64,000 nucleotides of DNA from Fibrella rubiginis (GCF_017353185.1 NZ_JAFMYV010000012.1:147074-211073); one strand, 5' to 3'; counted from the first letter of the stretch, positions 52,059 to 61,805 are shown. Notes: generated from the sequence alone by a model not told the origin. A program made the numbers and translations.

Positions 52059-52094
52059 GGTTGTTTTGGATGATCCCTGTCATCCAAAACAACC
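52059..52094. repeat. 3'-end palindrome P19 (15-bp perfect arms)
   Basis: Arms 52059-52073 and 52080-52094 (GGTTGTTTTGGATGA and its complement) with a 6-nt spacer, 6 nt after the stop of the PIG-L gene. Same GTTGTT word as P2. Confidence 0.85.
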
Positions 52095-52100
52095 AGTGAC

Positions 52101-54659
52101 CTAATTCCGAGCGCCAGATGTCCCTGCCCCAACCGATATGAGGTTGGCAAAGAGGCGGTAGGCGCCAGCCACACCGTTGGGTAACTGACGGAAGAACGAC
52201 AGGCCTGTGTAGATGAAATGGCCTCTGCCGTAGGGGGTGTAAATCAGACTACCCAGCTTGGGCGCTTCGCCGGTGTCGTTCATGGCAAACAGCGATTCGT
52301 AGGCCTGCCCGTAGTCAACAGCGTAGTAGATGCCCCGCTCCTGCACCCAGCCTTTAAAGTCTTCGTCGGTGATTTTATTAGGCTTGTTGAGCAGCACGTG
52401 ATTTGGGTTCAGAATCGAGATGGGGGCGTCTTCTTCGGCCACACGGTCGCGGCCAATGGTAAACGGATACGGTCCTATCTGGCTTACTTTCAACCCCGAC
52501 TGACTAATGCCCCCACCACCCGGCGTGGCGTATTGCACTACCATAGTCCCGCCTTTCTGGACGTAGCTGAGCAGTTTCTCCTGGTAAAACTTCAGGCGGT
52601 CTTCGGTGTTGTAGGCCCTGATACCCACCACAATGGCGTCGTAGCGCGACAGATCTTTGGTCAGTTCACCCTCGTCGAGCATAGTGACGGTGCAACCCAT
52701 TTGCCGCAGGGCAGCAGGTACTTCGTCGCCTGCCCCGGCAATGTAACCCACGTTTTTAGCTTTCACCGTGATGTTCAGCCGTTCTACTTTGGCTTCGGCG
52801 GGGGGAAACAACGTTTGGGGAGGAATGTGAGGGTAGCTGATGGTGCGCAGACCACTACTGAACCGCCCGCCGTTGCTCATGACTACGGCGGTTAATTTAC
52901 CTTCCGGTGCGGTGCTGCTGAGGGGCATGAGCGTAAAGGTGAACCGCTGTTCCTGAAACTTATCCGTGAACGTGAATGCTTCCGTTGAGGGGCTTACGCG
53001 CCAGCCGGCGGGCACCTCCAACCACACGGAGCCGGTGGCATTGGGGCGGTTGCCTTTCACGATTACGTCTACTGTTTTGCTCAGGTTGTCGGCAAAGGCG
53101 TATACGGGTTCGGTGAGCGTGGCCGTTACGTCGGGGCGAACCTCGAAGTTGCGGTATAACTCGCCGTCTACGGGGTCGGTGTATTTGTAGAACCACGGAC
53201 GGGTGAAGGTGAACGAAAGGCCTTCAAGTTCCACGGTAAACTCGGCAGTGAGGGCGGGCGGGTTTACGGGCTTGCCAATGAGCCGCTGATCGGGCACGGT
53301 AAACAGACCCTTGTTGCGCGGGTTTTCGAGCCAGTACGGCTGCGTGGGTTTCAGGCTCTTCGGCAGCAGGGCCGAAAACGTGAACGACGCCTGTTCATTG
53401 GCTTTCAGGGGCAGCGTAAACGTGGTATCTCGGCCTATTTGTGGCAACCGGAGCCGGGTGAGTTTCACCGGGAAATTAACGCGGTTGATAGCCGTTAGGC
53501 GCACGTCCATGCGTCCACCCGGAGTGCTGGCGTAGTCGGCGGGGAGCGCTTCAAAAACCAGGCCCAGGCACTGCTGAATCAGGTTTTCTACTTCCTGCCG
53601 CTTGGTTCTGACGTAGATCTGGCTGGTATCGAGCTGGCTGATTTCGCGGTGCAGCGTCACCAGCGCAGGCACAATGCTGGCGGGCTGGGTGGGCACAAAC
53701 TGCGTGTTGAGCTGGTAGATCAGTTCCTGAATACGCTCAGAGTTAGGCACCCGGTTCCAGGTCATGTCGATGCCCTCAATCAAATCCACCTGCGGTGTAT
53801 CACCTGCTTTCAGAAGGAGGTAATCGATCTTGGCACCCCGGTTGGCGGCCACCCCGAAGCCCTGGCTTTTGTGCTGACTGCGGCTTTCGGCAGCAATTTC
53901 GCCGTATGATTTACCTAACAGGGGGTTGTACAACCCCGTTTCGATGCCCAGAATCGTGCCGGCCTCTTCGGGCTTTTTATTACTCAGAAACTGCCCCGGA
54001 ATAAAGACGTTCCAGAATAGCCGCCGGGCCTGCCAGGGTTTCACCAGCTTTAGTTGCTCAGGGTAGGCTTTCGGATCATTCGACAGCTTGAAGGCTTCTT
54101 CGGCCAACGCACCCGACGCGCTATGGTGCCCATGCCCGGCCCGGCTGTCGGGGGGGAAACGCGTCACGATAACGTCGGGCTGGTAGCTGCGGATGAGCCA
54201 GACCATATCGGCCAGCACCTGTTCGCGTCCCCAGTTTTTCACGGCCTCTTCCGTCGATTTCGAAAAGCCGAAATCATAGGCGCGGCTGAAGAACTGTTCG
54301 GGACCGTCGATGCGGCGGGCGGCGAGCAATTCTTGGGTACGTATCACGCCAACGGCTTCGCCTTGCTCCGAGCCGATCAGGTTCTGACCACCGTCACCGC
54401 GTGTAAGCGAGAGGTAGGCCGTGCGCAGGTTACGCTCGTTGTGCAGGTAGGTTAGCAGCAGGGTATTCTCATCGTCGGGGTGAGCGGCAATGTAGAGCAC
54501 ACTACCCAGCACGTTAAGCCGACGAATACCCTGTTGAATGTCGCCAGACGTGGCGGGGCGGGGTTTACCGAAGGGAACTTGAGCGTAGGTAGTGGTAGTA
54601 AGCCAATGGCTCAGCAAACAGGTTAACAAGAGGATACGTCGAATCACGATGGCTGTCAT
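52101..54659 (-). CDS. large exported PIG-L family deacetylase
   Basis: An 852-residue exported protein (signal …RRILLLTCLLSHWLTTTTYA). The N-terminal domain (about 45-330) is an LmbE-type deacetylase: AAHPDDENTLLL and the second zinc site in AGHGHHSASG. About 350-650 are beta-sandwich modules, and about 650-852 is a glutamine-amidotransferase-like or FlxA-type region. The zinc residues suggest de-N-acetylation of sugars in the periplasm. It is much longer than the 240-residue BshB1 found earlier in the window. Confidence 0.88.
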   Translation of the reverse strand: MTAIVIRRILLLTCLLSHWLTTTTYAQVPFGKPRPATSGDIQQGIRRLNVLGSVLYIAAHPDDENTLLLTYLHNERNLRTAYLSLTRGDGGQNLIGSEQGEAVGVIRTQELLAARRIDGPEQFFSRAYDFGFSKSTEEAVKNWGREQVLADMVWLIRSYQPDVIVTRFPPDSRAGHGHHSASGALAEEAFKLSNDPKAYPEQLKLVKPWQARRLFWNVFIPGQFLSNKKPEEAGTILGIETGLYNPLLGKSYGEIAAESRSQHKSQGFGVAANRGAKIDYLLLKAGDTPQVDLIEGIDMTWNRVPNSERIQELIYQLNTQFVPTQPASIVPALVTLHREISQLDTSQIYVRTKRQEVENLIQQCLGLVFEALPADYASTPGGRMDVRLTAINRVNFPVKLTRLRLPQIGRDTTFTLPLKANEQASFTFSALLPKSLKPTQPYWLENPRNKGLFTVPDQRLIGKPVNPPALTAEFTVELEGLSFTFTRPWFYKYTDPVDGELYRNFEVRPDVTATLTEPVYAFADNLSKTVDVIVKGNRPNATGSVWLEVPAGWRVSPSTEAFTFTDKFQEQRFTFTLMPLSSTAPEGKLTAVVMSNGGRFSSGLRTISYPHIPPQTLFPPAEAKVERLNITVKAKNVGYIAGAGDEVPAALRQMGCTVTMLDEGELTKDLSRYDAIVVGIRAYNTEDRLKFYQEKLLSYVQKGGTMVVQYATPGGGGISQSGLKVSQIGPYPFTIGRDRVAEEDAPISILNPNHVLLNKPNKITDEDFKGWVQERGIYYAVDYGQAYESLFAMNDTGEAPKLGSLIYTPYGRGHFIYTGLSFFRQLPNGVAGAYRLFANLISVGAGTSGARN

Positions 54660-54769
54660 TATGGGTTATGGAGCAAAGAAACAGGTTGCCCGCTGTCAGC
54701 GCAACGTCAGCCAACGATAATTTGGTCATTTGTTGGTTCAATCAAGCCGATTAATAACTAATTAGTCCA

Positions 54770-56041
54770 TTACTGCCCAATCAGTACAGGTTTCACCACC
54801 ACGTCTGTCTTGTCGCGCGCCCTTAGCCAGTACAGGCCCGACAAACGCCCCGCCGGTTCCAGCACCCACGTATCGGCGGTTGACTGATGCGCTGTTATGG
54901 CTACTGACCGCCCCAGCGCGTCCAGTAATGTGAAGTGAACCTGGGCGGGGTCAGCGGCATGATGGTAAACGGTGACTGGTCCGTTACTGGGATTGGGGTA
55001 TACCGTCCACGTTGCTCCAGCAAGAGGTTCAGTAGCCAGGGGCATTGGGCTCACGGCCATGGTAAAGGAGCACGTCTGGGTTACGCGTTGCCGAACAGCG
55101 GGCAAGGCCGCGTAGAGATTTTCGCCGGGGCATTCGGTAGCACAGGAGCCGTCGCGGTGGCCCGAAACCAAGCCAAGCAGCTTGCCCGAACTGGCATGGA
55201 TGGCACGGGCATTGAGGTCGGCAATGCCTTCTTTTTTCAGCTTCCAGCCAATCCACTGCTCCAGCACGGCTAACGAGGCAGCATTGGGTGGCACGTCGTT
55301 GAAATTACCCATCAGGCAAATGCCCATTGTACCCGAATTCTGGCTGCAAAAGTGTGCGCCCAGTACATTATCGCCATCTATAACGCCCTGCCCATCGCGG
55401 CCTTCGTAGACCACGCCGTTCTGACCGACCAGGAAATTATAGCCCACGTCGTTCCAGCCGTTGTTCTGGGTGTGCAGCAAATAAATATTGCGCACCTCTT
55501 CGGCATAATCAGCCACGGTGTTCCCCCCCGCCGAATGATGGACGATGACAAACTGCACCTTTGTGGCAACAGGAGCCTCTTTGGGCGGGGCCAGGCCCGT
55601 TCGCCATATCGCAGCCGGTACTACAGGGGGCTTGCCGCAGTCCTGCCGTGCCGCCGACCGCATGGCGTTATCGACGTAGCCCGCTGGTAAGGGGGGAGCA
55701 TATAAACTCACCAGCGAAACAATACCCCTCAGTTCACCCGTCAGCAGCGTCAGGCGGGAAACGGGCTTCCGAAACACACACAACGCCGATGACGGGCCGC
55801 GTTCGGGGTGCGGTTCGGGGTAAAGGCGCAGCGTGTCGGCACCGGCAATCAGGTACGAATTGGTTAGCGACTGCCCCGGTTGAAGCAGCAAAATGGCGCT
55901 GGAAAAAGGCTGCTCATACGCCACCTGGATTGGTTGATTGGGCTGTACGGTCAGGCTGCGCGTTTCCGTTTCCTTCGGCACCTGTGCTACCACGCTGACT
56001 GTCAGCAGCCAACCGATACATACGAGTAAAGAGGCCTTCAT
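54770..56041 (-). CDS. PGRP-type N-acetylmuramoyl-L-alanine amidase with T9SS sorting domain
   Basis: A 423-residue exported protein (signal MKASLLVCIGWLLTVSVVA). A peptidoglycan-recognition/amidase-2 domain at about 155-330 has zinc ligands in FVIVHHSAGG (His), SGHRDGSCATECPG (His/Cys) and the intervening NDVGYNFLVG. The C-terminal ending YPNPSNGPVTVYHH then LYWLRARDKTD looks like a type A T9SS sorting domain. It is thus likely secreted to the outside and cleaves peptidoglycan of other cells, rather than serving its own wall; this is inference. Confidence 0.87.
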   Translation of the reverse strand: MKASLLVCIGWLLTVSVVAQVPKETETRSLTVQPNQPIQVAYEQPFSSAILLLQPGQSLTNSYLIAGADTLRLYPEPHPERGPSSALCVFRKPVSRLTLLTGELRGIVSLVSLYAPPLPAGYVDNAMRSAARQDCGKPPVVPAAIWRTGLAPPKEAPVATKVQFVIVHHSAGGNTVADYAEEVRNIYLLHTQNNGWNDVGYNFLVGQNGVVYEGRDGQGVIDGDNVLGAHFCSQNSGTMGICLMGNFNDVPPNAASLAVLEQWIGWKLKKEGIADLNARAIHASSGKLLGLVSGHRDGSCATECPGENLYAALPAVRQRVTQTCSFTMAVSPMPLATEPLAGATWTVYPNPSNGPVTVYHHAADPAQVHFTLLDALGRSVAITAHQSTADTWVLEPAGRLSGLYWLRARDKTDVVVKPVLIGQ

Positions 56042-56188
56042 ACATTGTCGTGTTTATTGATCGGGTTAGCCGGTAAACAGGTTACAGACTGCGCCAAATG
56101 GTGACGATTTATCCCGAAAACGGGCAAAATAACCATGTAAAAAGTCAAGAATAGCCTTAGCTGCGCATGGTTATGCTACGGCAAATTC

Positions 56189-56196
56189 TATCTTTG
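56189..56196 (+). promoter_or_regulatory. -7 promoter box (TATCTTTG) of the pyrophosphatase
   Basis: A perfect TAnnTTTG 31 nt upstream of the ATG at 56228. Confidence 0.6.
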
Positions 56197-56227
56197 CGGC
56201 CATTCAACCAACCTTTTTTTACGTAGT

Positions 56228-58930
56228 ATGCAGAATAGTCTTTACATCGTCCCCTTGCTGGGTTTGGTGGGATTGGCGGTCATGATCGCCAAGTTTAGCT
56301 GGGTGAACCGTCAGGACGCCGGTGATGCCCGCATGCAGGAAATCGCCGGCTACATCGCCGACGGCGCCATTGCCTTCCTTAAGGCTGAATGGCGCGTACT
56401 CATCGTTTTTGGCGTGGTAGTGGCTGCCATCCTGGCTTTTGCCGGGTCACAAGTGGCCAATTCACACTGGTTCATTGGCGTGGCCTTCGCCATCGGTGCT
56501 TTCACCTCGGCCTTTGCGGGCTACATTGGCATGAAGGTGGCCACCAAAGCCAACGTACGCACGGCGCATGCCGCCCGCACCAGCCTCACCCGCGCCCTCG
56601 ACGTGTCGTTTACGGGCGGCTCGGTGATGGGCATTGGCGTGGCTGGTCTGGCCGTATTGGGCCTGAGTGTGCTGTTTATTTTGCTGTACAATTACTTTGT
56701 AGCGGGCGTGGCCTCGGCAGATGGTGAGCTGGCCGTCAATGGCGTACCCATGGAACGGGCGCTGGAGGTGCTGGCGGGCTTTTCGCTGGGTGCCGAATCC
56801 ATTGCCCTGTTTGCCCGTGTGGGGGGCGGTATCTACACCAAAGCCGCCGACGTGGGGGCCGATTTAGTGGGTAAAGTAGAAGCCGGTATTCCAGAAGATG
56901 ACCCGCGTAACCCCGCTACTATTGCCGATAACGTGGGCGACAACGTAGGTGACGTGGCCGGTATGGGTGCCGACTTGTTTGGTTCATACGTTGCCACGAT
57001 CCTGGCCACGATGGTGTTGGGCCGCGAGATCGTGATCCAGAACGACCCCATTGTGGGCCACGCGCCCATTGTACTACCCGTACTGATTGCTGGCATGGGT
57101 CTGATCTTCTCGATTCTTGCCTGCTACCTGGTGCGCGTAAAAGACGACAACGGTAACGTACAGGGAGCCCTGAACCTGGGCAACTGGGGGTCTATTATTA
57201 TGACGGTAGTGGCCTCGTTCTTTCTCGTTAACGCGGTGTTGCCAGAAGGCCCAATGCAAATTCGGGGCATCGAATTCACCCGTATGGACGTGTTCTACGC
57301 TATCGTAACCGGCTCTATTGTGGGGGCGCTGATGAGCGTGATCACCGAATATTATACGGCCATGGGTCGGCGGCCGGTGCTGTCGATCATCCGGCAGTCG
57401 GCAACGGGAGCAGCCACCAACATCATCGGCGGGTTGTCGGTGGGTATGGAATCGACCGTGCTGCCCATTCTGGTGCTGGCCGCGGGTATCATGATGTCCT
57501 ACAAATTTGCCGGCCTCTATGGGGTGGCTATTTCGGCGGCGGGTATGATGGCTACTACGGCCATGCAACTGGCCATCGACGCCTTCGGTCCCATCGCCGA
57601 CAACGCCGGTGGTATTGCCGAAATGAGCTACCTCCCCGAAGAGGTTCGTGGTCGTACCGACATCCTCGACGCCGTGGGTAACACCACCGCCGCGTCGGGT
57701 AAAGGTTTCGCCATTGCATCGGCTGCCCTGACGGCCCTGGCCCTGTTTGCCGCATTTGTGGGCATTTCGGGTATTTCGGCTATTGATATCTACAAGGCCG
57801 ATGTGCTGTCGGGTTTGTTTGTGGGGGCCATGATCCCGTTCATTTTCTCATCACTGGCCATTGCTGCCGTGGGTCGTGCGGCGATGGCGATGGTAGAAGA
57901 AGTACGTCGTCAGTTCCGCGAGATTCCCGGCATTCTGGAGGGTACGGGTAAGCCTGAATATGAAAAATGCGTGGCCATTTCGACGCAGGCATCCATCCGC
58001 GAAATGATTTTGCCGGGGGCCATTGCCCTGAGTGTGCCCATCATTGTCGGCTTCATTTTTGGTCCCGAAGTGCTGGGCGGTTTGCTGGCGGGCGTTACAG
58101 TATCGGGTGTGTTGATGGGTATTTTCCAGAACAACGCCGGTGGTGCCTGGGACAACGCCAAGAAGTCGTTCGAGAAGGGTGTGCTGATCAACGGCGAGAT
58201 GTTTTACAAAAAATCGGAGCCGCACAAAGCCTCGGTAACGGGCGACACCGTGGGCGACCCGTTCAAAGACACGTCGGGTCCGTCGATGAATATTTTGATC
58301 AAGCTGATGTCAATTGTGTCGCTGGTAATCGCGCCATACATCGCTATCAAGTCAACGGATCAGGGCGCACATGCCAAAGAGAACATCACGGCGGCGGGTG
58401 GCATGCAGGGCGTTGATCTGGAAAAGTCAACGGCTGCCGACAATAACGACGTCAGCACCCCCAACCGGGACTTCACGCCTACCGATCTTACACTGGCCGG
58501 TGGCGCGTTGCTGAAAGGGGTAGACGTGAAAGGCATCGAGTCGAACCTGGTAAACTTTATCAAGTCAGACAAGGCCGTTGACAAAAACACCTGGTTCGAT
58601 TTCGACCGGCTAACCTTCAATACAGGCAAGGCTACGCTGAAACCCGAATCGCAGGAGCAGTTGAAAAACGTAGCGGAGGTGCTGAAGGCCTATCCAAATG
58701 TGAACGTTAAAATTGGTGGCTACACTGATAATACGGGCAACGCGGCGGCCAACATGAAGCTCTCAGCCGAACGGGCCGCCTCAGTAAAAGCCGAACTCCA
58801 GAGCCTTGGTATTGCCGCCAGCCGCCTGGAATCGGAAGGCTACGGTCAGGAACACCCTGTGGCATCGAATGATACGGAAGAAGGTCGCGCTCAAAACCGC
58901 CGCATCGCTATTCGCGTGACAAAGAAGTAA
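56228..58930 (+). CDS. hppA: membrane-bound cation-pumping pyrophosphatase fused to an OmpA-like domain
   Basis: A 900-residue protein. Residues about 1-730 form a complete membrane pyrophosphatase with around 16 helices (AGVASADG…, DVGADLVGKVE, DNVGDNVGDVAGMGADLF, GNTTAASGKGF near residue 483). The GNTTAA(S)GKG pattern (Ala and Gly where K+-independent pumps have Lys and Thr) points to the K+-dependent class, which pumps Na+ or H+. Residues about 785-900 are an OmpA-like peptidoglycan-binding domain (TWFDFDRLTFNTGKATLKP, GGYTDNTGN, RAASVKAELQSLGI, NRRIAIRV). The fusion would tether the pump to the wall. Confidence 0.93.
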   Translation: MQNSLYIVPLLGLVGLAVMIAKFSWVNRQDAGDARMQEIAGYIADGAIAFLKAEWRVLIVFGVVVAAILAFAGSQVANSHWFIGVAFAIGAFTSAFAGYIGMKVATKANVRTAHAARTSLTRALDVSFTGGSVMGIGVAGLAVLGLSVLFILLYNYFVAGVASADGELAVNGVPMERALEVLAGFSLGAESIALFARVGGGIYTKAADVGADLVGKVEAGIPEDDPRNPATIADNVGDNVGDVAGMGADLFGSYVATILATMVLGREIVIQNDPIVGHAPIVLPVLIAGMGLIFSILACYLVRVKDDNGNVQGALNLGNWGSIIMTVVASFFLVNAVLPEGPMQIRGIEFTRMDVFYAIVTGSIVGALMSVITEYYTAMGRRPVLSIIRQSATGAATNIIGGLSVGMESTVLPILVLAAGIMMSYKFAGLYGVAISAAGMMATTAMQLAIDAFGPIADNAGGIAEMSYLPEEVRGRTDILDAVGNTTAASGKGFAIASAALTALALFAAFVGISGISAIDIYKADVLSGLFVGAMIPFIFSSLAIAAVGRAAMAMVEEVRRQFREIPGILEGTGKPEYEKCVAISTQASIREMILPGAIALSVPIIVGFIFGPEVLGGLLAGVTVSGVLMGIFQNNAGGAWDNAKKSFEKGVLINGEMFYKKSEPHKASVTGDTVGDPFKDTSGPSMNILIKLMSIVSLVIAPYIAIKSTDQGAHAKENITAAGGMQGVDLEKSTAADNNDVSTPNRDFTPTDLTLAGGALLKGVDVKGIESNLVNFIKSDKAVDKNTWFDFDRLTFNTGKATLKPESQEQLKNVAEVLKAYPNVNVKIGGYTDNTGNAAANMKLSAERAASVKAELQSLGIAASRLESEGYGQEHPVASNDTEEGRAQNRRIAIRVTKK

Positions 58931-58962
58931 ATCCCGTTTTTTTTGGGTAAAATTGCCAATGC

Positions 58963-58995
58963 AAAGGCCAGTCTCTGGGAGGGACTGGCCTTTTT
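58963..58995 (+). terminator. intrinsic terminator after hppA
   Basis: A hairpin AAAGGCCAGTC/GACTGGCCTTT followed by five T, 33 bp after the hppA stop. Confidence 0.85.
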
Positions 58996-59063
58996 CACGC
59001 TTGTTGACTTTGCTTTACAGAACTCAACGCAGCTATTCTACGTAGTTTTTAAAAGATGTTATT

Positions 59064-59678
59064 ATGACAAAAGATGCGTTTTACGGTGTTCTGGCAGCGG
59101 TCGACTGGAATTCACAGGGTTGGCAAGGCCCCTCTACGCCCGAAGACCTGGCTAATGCCAATTTCAATTTTGTCAAAGAACAAGACATCACCTACACGTC
59201 GTTGAATTTTGGGCACCTGCTCTTTCCAGCCGACGAGTCTGGATACTATCGGGGTTTTTTGCCACACCTGTTCACAAAATCGCCGGACGCCGAAAAGTCC
59301 AGGCATGTTGCCATCGTCTTTATTAAGTCGAAAGACTGGCATGACGGCAAAACCTACCTGGTTGGCTTCTATGCCTTTCCTATTTTCAAAAAGGAGCGTG
59401 TTCAATCGCCAACCGATGCAATAACGCATGACGTTGAAACCAATATAAAGTCGCTGGCCAAGCACATTCATCTGCTGCCAAATCCCATTAATCTAAGCGA
59501 CCATACAGAAGCCACCAAGTTCTTGCCGAACGATAAAAAGCCCGGCAAGATGGGCTACAATTACATGAATCGTGTTAACGTTGAGAAAATGCTCGACGTG
59601 ATGACAGCTCAAAATCCGGGAGACAAAAAACTGAGCTCGATTAAATTAGCCGTACTGAGAGCGTTGGGCAACGAATAA
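59064..59678 (+). CDS. unrecognised protein, possible PUA/EVE-like fold
   Basis: A 204-residue soluble protein I cannot place. The N-terminal third (FYGVLAAVDWNSQGWQGPS) and the middle (HVAIVFIKSKDWHDGKTYLVGFYAFPIF) have a pattern of strands with aromatic residues like PUA/EVE-fold nucleic-acid-recognition domains in restriction or RNA-modification proteins. No catalytic motif is visible. It follows the hppA terminator by about 70 bp. The fold suggestion is a guess. Confidence 0.6.
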   Translation: MTKDAFYGVLAAVDWNSQGWQGPSTPEDLANANFNFVKEQDITYTSLNFGHLLFPADESGYYRGFLPHLFTKSPDAEKSRHVAIVFIKSKDWHDGKTYLVGFYAFPIFKKERVQSPTDAITHDVETNIKSLAKHIHLLPNPINLSDHTEATKFLPNDKKPGKMGYNYMNRVNVEKMLDVMTAQNPGDKKLSSIKLAVLRALGNE

Positions 59679-59697
59679 GTTGCCTTGATAAGTAGGT

Positions 59698-60672
59698 GTG
59701 CCTTCTCTGATTGGCAGCAAATCAACTAACACCAGTTGCGTGACGACTCTACCGTTTTATATAGTCGATGTGTTTGCATCCAGCCGGTATGAAGGCAATC
59801 AGCTGGCCGTGTTTGTAGACCTGGCTGATGAGCTAGCCGATGATCGAATGCAGGCAATAGCGCGGGAGATCAATTTTGCCGAAACGACGTTTGTCAAAGC
59901 CGATAACGGAGGCGGTCGTTTCGTGGTCAAAATTTTCACGCCGGAGCATGAGGTGCCTTTTGCGGGGCATCCGTCTATTGGTACCAGTTACGTTATTGCC
60001 AAATTTCTGCTGCCAGACGTACCTGTCAGACTGGTACTGGAATTAGCTCATAGCCAGATTGACATCACTATTTTACAGCCCAACGCTATCGACGACAGTG
60101 TTTTGTTTATGCGGCAGGCGCAGCCCGAATTTAGGGAGCAATTACCACATGCCGTCGTGGCCGACGAGCTGGGCATCAGCCTCGACCAACTGGATGAATC
60201 ATGGCCTGTTCAGGAAATAAGCACAGGGTTACCCTACATTATTATTCCCCTCAAAAATTTGGCGGCTATGAATGAACTGACCCTCGACTACACGTCGTTT
60301 CGGGGGTTTTTAGAGAAAAGAAATAAGTACCGGACCAACAGCAGCACAGGTCATTCAACGTCGCTCTTCTTTTTCACAACCGAGACCTACGAGCCAGCCA
60401 GTTCGTTTAACACGCGAATGCGACTGATCGAGAATGAGGTGGTGTCGGAAGATGCCGCAACGGGTAGTGCCAATGGCTGTTTTCTGGCCTACCTGCTTCG
60501 CTATCAGCGTAATCTGCGGCCGGGCGACGTTATCAATGCTACGGTTGAACAGGGATTTCAGATCAACCGAAAGTCATACGTCTACATCAACGGTCGTTTC
60601 CAGCATGATCGGTACGAACTCAATGTAGGTGGCCACACCAAACTGGTGGCAGCGGGCAGTTGGTTTATCTAA
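59698..60672 (+). CDS. PhzF family isomerase
   Basis: A 324-residue diaminopimelate-epimerase-like PhzF protein. Conserved blocks are DVFASSRYEGNQLAVF, the catalytic Glu region NFAETTFVK, PEHEVPFAGHPSIGT and SEDAATGSANGCFLAYLL. It begins with GTG (59698) or an internal GTG at 59740; no ATG is available. Related to phenazine PhzF by family only; no phenazine genes are present, so the substrate is unknown. Confidence 0.9.
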   Translation: MPSLIGSKSTNTSCVTTLPFYIVDVFASSRYEGNQLAVFVDLADELADDRMQAIAREINFAETTFVKADNGGGRFVVKIFTPEHEVPFAGHPSIGTSYVIAKFLLPDVPVRLVLELAHSQIDITILQPNAIDDSVLFMRQAQPEFREQLPHAVVADELGISLDQLDESWPVQEISTGLPYIIIPLKNLAAMNELTLDYTSFRGFLEKRNKYRTNSSTGHSTSLFFFTTETYEPASSFNTRMRLIENEVVSEDAATGSANGCFLAYLLRYQRNLRPGDVINATVEQGFQINRKSYVYINGRFQHDRYELNVGGHTKLVAAGSWFI

Positions 60673-60689
60673 CTTCCTGAGTGACTAAG

Positions 60690-61112
60690 CTAGGTCTGGT
60701 TGAGATCGACCCAATAGTGGCAGAGTTGCGTTAGCATGTCTTTGGTGGCTTCCAGCCCAATTGGCTTTGTCAGAAACGAGTTGGCACCCGCCTTATAACA
60801 GGCCGCCCGCTCCTGCTCCGAGCCTTCATTGGTAATCATGACAACAGGTACGGCCTGCCAAACCGATTTTTTGACGAACGACAGGGTTTGCTGGCCACTA
60901 AAGCCCGGCATATTCAAATCCATTAAAATAAGCTGGGGTGGGGTTTTCAACGGTAGCGGGCCGTCGATTTGCGCCATCATATAGTCGCATAGCTCGCTGC
61001 CGCTGGTAAAGAAATGGACGCGATAGGCAGGGAGAAAACGGGCAAAAATTTGCTGTAACAAGAAGCGGTAGTCATCCGAATCATCGACGACAAAAATGGC
61101 CTCGGTAATCAT
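60690..61112 (-). CDS. response regulator receiver domain protein
   Basis: A 140-residue stand-alone CheY-like receiver. The acidic pair is in VVDDSDDY (near 9-14), the phospho-acceptor Asp is in ILMDLNMPGFSG and the switch Lys is in FLTKPIG. The start at 61112 is chosen because the receiver begins there; 61175 would add 21 residues. It has no output domain or kinase neighbour, so it likely works through protein-protein contact. Confidence 0.9.
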   Translation of the reverse strand: MITEAIFVVDDSDDYRFLLQQIFARFLPAYRVHFFTSGSELCDYMMAQIDGPLPLKTPPQLILMDLNMPGFSGQQTLSFVKKSVWQAVPVVMITNEGSEQERAACYKAGANSFLTKPIGLEATKDMLTQLCHYWVDLNQT

Positions 61113-61255
61113 CAGCAGCGTCGGGTATAATAATCTTTTTAGATAGGATAGATAGTCTAAAGAAACGGTCTTCACTTATACCCACAAGTGGCCAACTTGT
61201 TTTGTTTTCTGTATGTAGCAGCTGAAAACCAGCCTATCTGACGTCCTTCTTTCCG

Positions 61256-61762
61256 CTACTTCAATACCTGCGGTTCCTGCCGGGCGGGGATAATCAGTTT
61301 ACTACTTATGGTAGGTAGTACCAGCCGCACCTTTTCCATACCCGGCTGCGTGTCGATAAAGACCCACCGTTTGCCGCCGTCTTCGGAAAACGCGATAAGC
61401 GACGAGCGTTGGGCAATGCGCTGCTGCGGCATTTGCAGCACTACGGTTTGCGGTACCACGCATTGTAGTTCCTTCCCTACCGTTACCACCGCCGACGGTT
61501 GCCCGATGCTAGCACTCACAAACCGGATGCCCTGTTGTTTCATGGTCGTGGTTTGTTCGGTCATGCGGGCTACCATCTTAGCCGGACCACCCATCAACCC
61601 CACGATTTTTGGGTGCGTATACAGCGGCACCTTCTGATATTGCCCCCTGGGCAGCGCTTCGGCCAGTTCCGTAGCCTGCTGCCGGATCACCGCCGCATAC
61701 GGGTTTTGAGCGTAGCTAATGGCGGCAAGAAAAAGCAGGAACAGAATGAGCGTATATTTCAT
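61256..61762 (-). CDS. exported protein of unknown function
   Basis: A 168-residue protein with signal MKYTLILFLLFLAAISYAQ. The mature part has a helical start (ATELAEALPRGQY) followed by strands (VVTVGKELQCVVPQTVV, SLIAFSEDGGKRWVFID). No family is recognised; the shape resembles a small periplasmic NTF2-like or cystatin-like domain, which is a guess. Confidence 0.7.
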   Translation of the reverse strand: MKYTLILFLLFLAAISYAQNPYAAVIRQQATELAEALPRGQYQKVPLYTHPKIVGLMGGPAKMVARMTEQTTTMKQQGIRFVSASIGQPSAVVTVGKELQCVVPQTVVLQMPQQRIAQRSSLIAFSEDGGKRWVFIDTQPGMEKVRLVLPTISSKLIIPARQEPQVLK

Positions 61763-61805
61763 AAGCGATTGATTTTTAAGGCACTAACACGCAGTTAAAT
61801 TAGTG

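Noticed and set aside
59698..60672. Phenazine biosynthesis cluster
   Set aside because: Only a PhzF-family protein is present; this family is widespread without phenazine genes.
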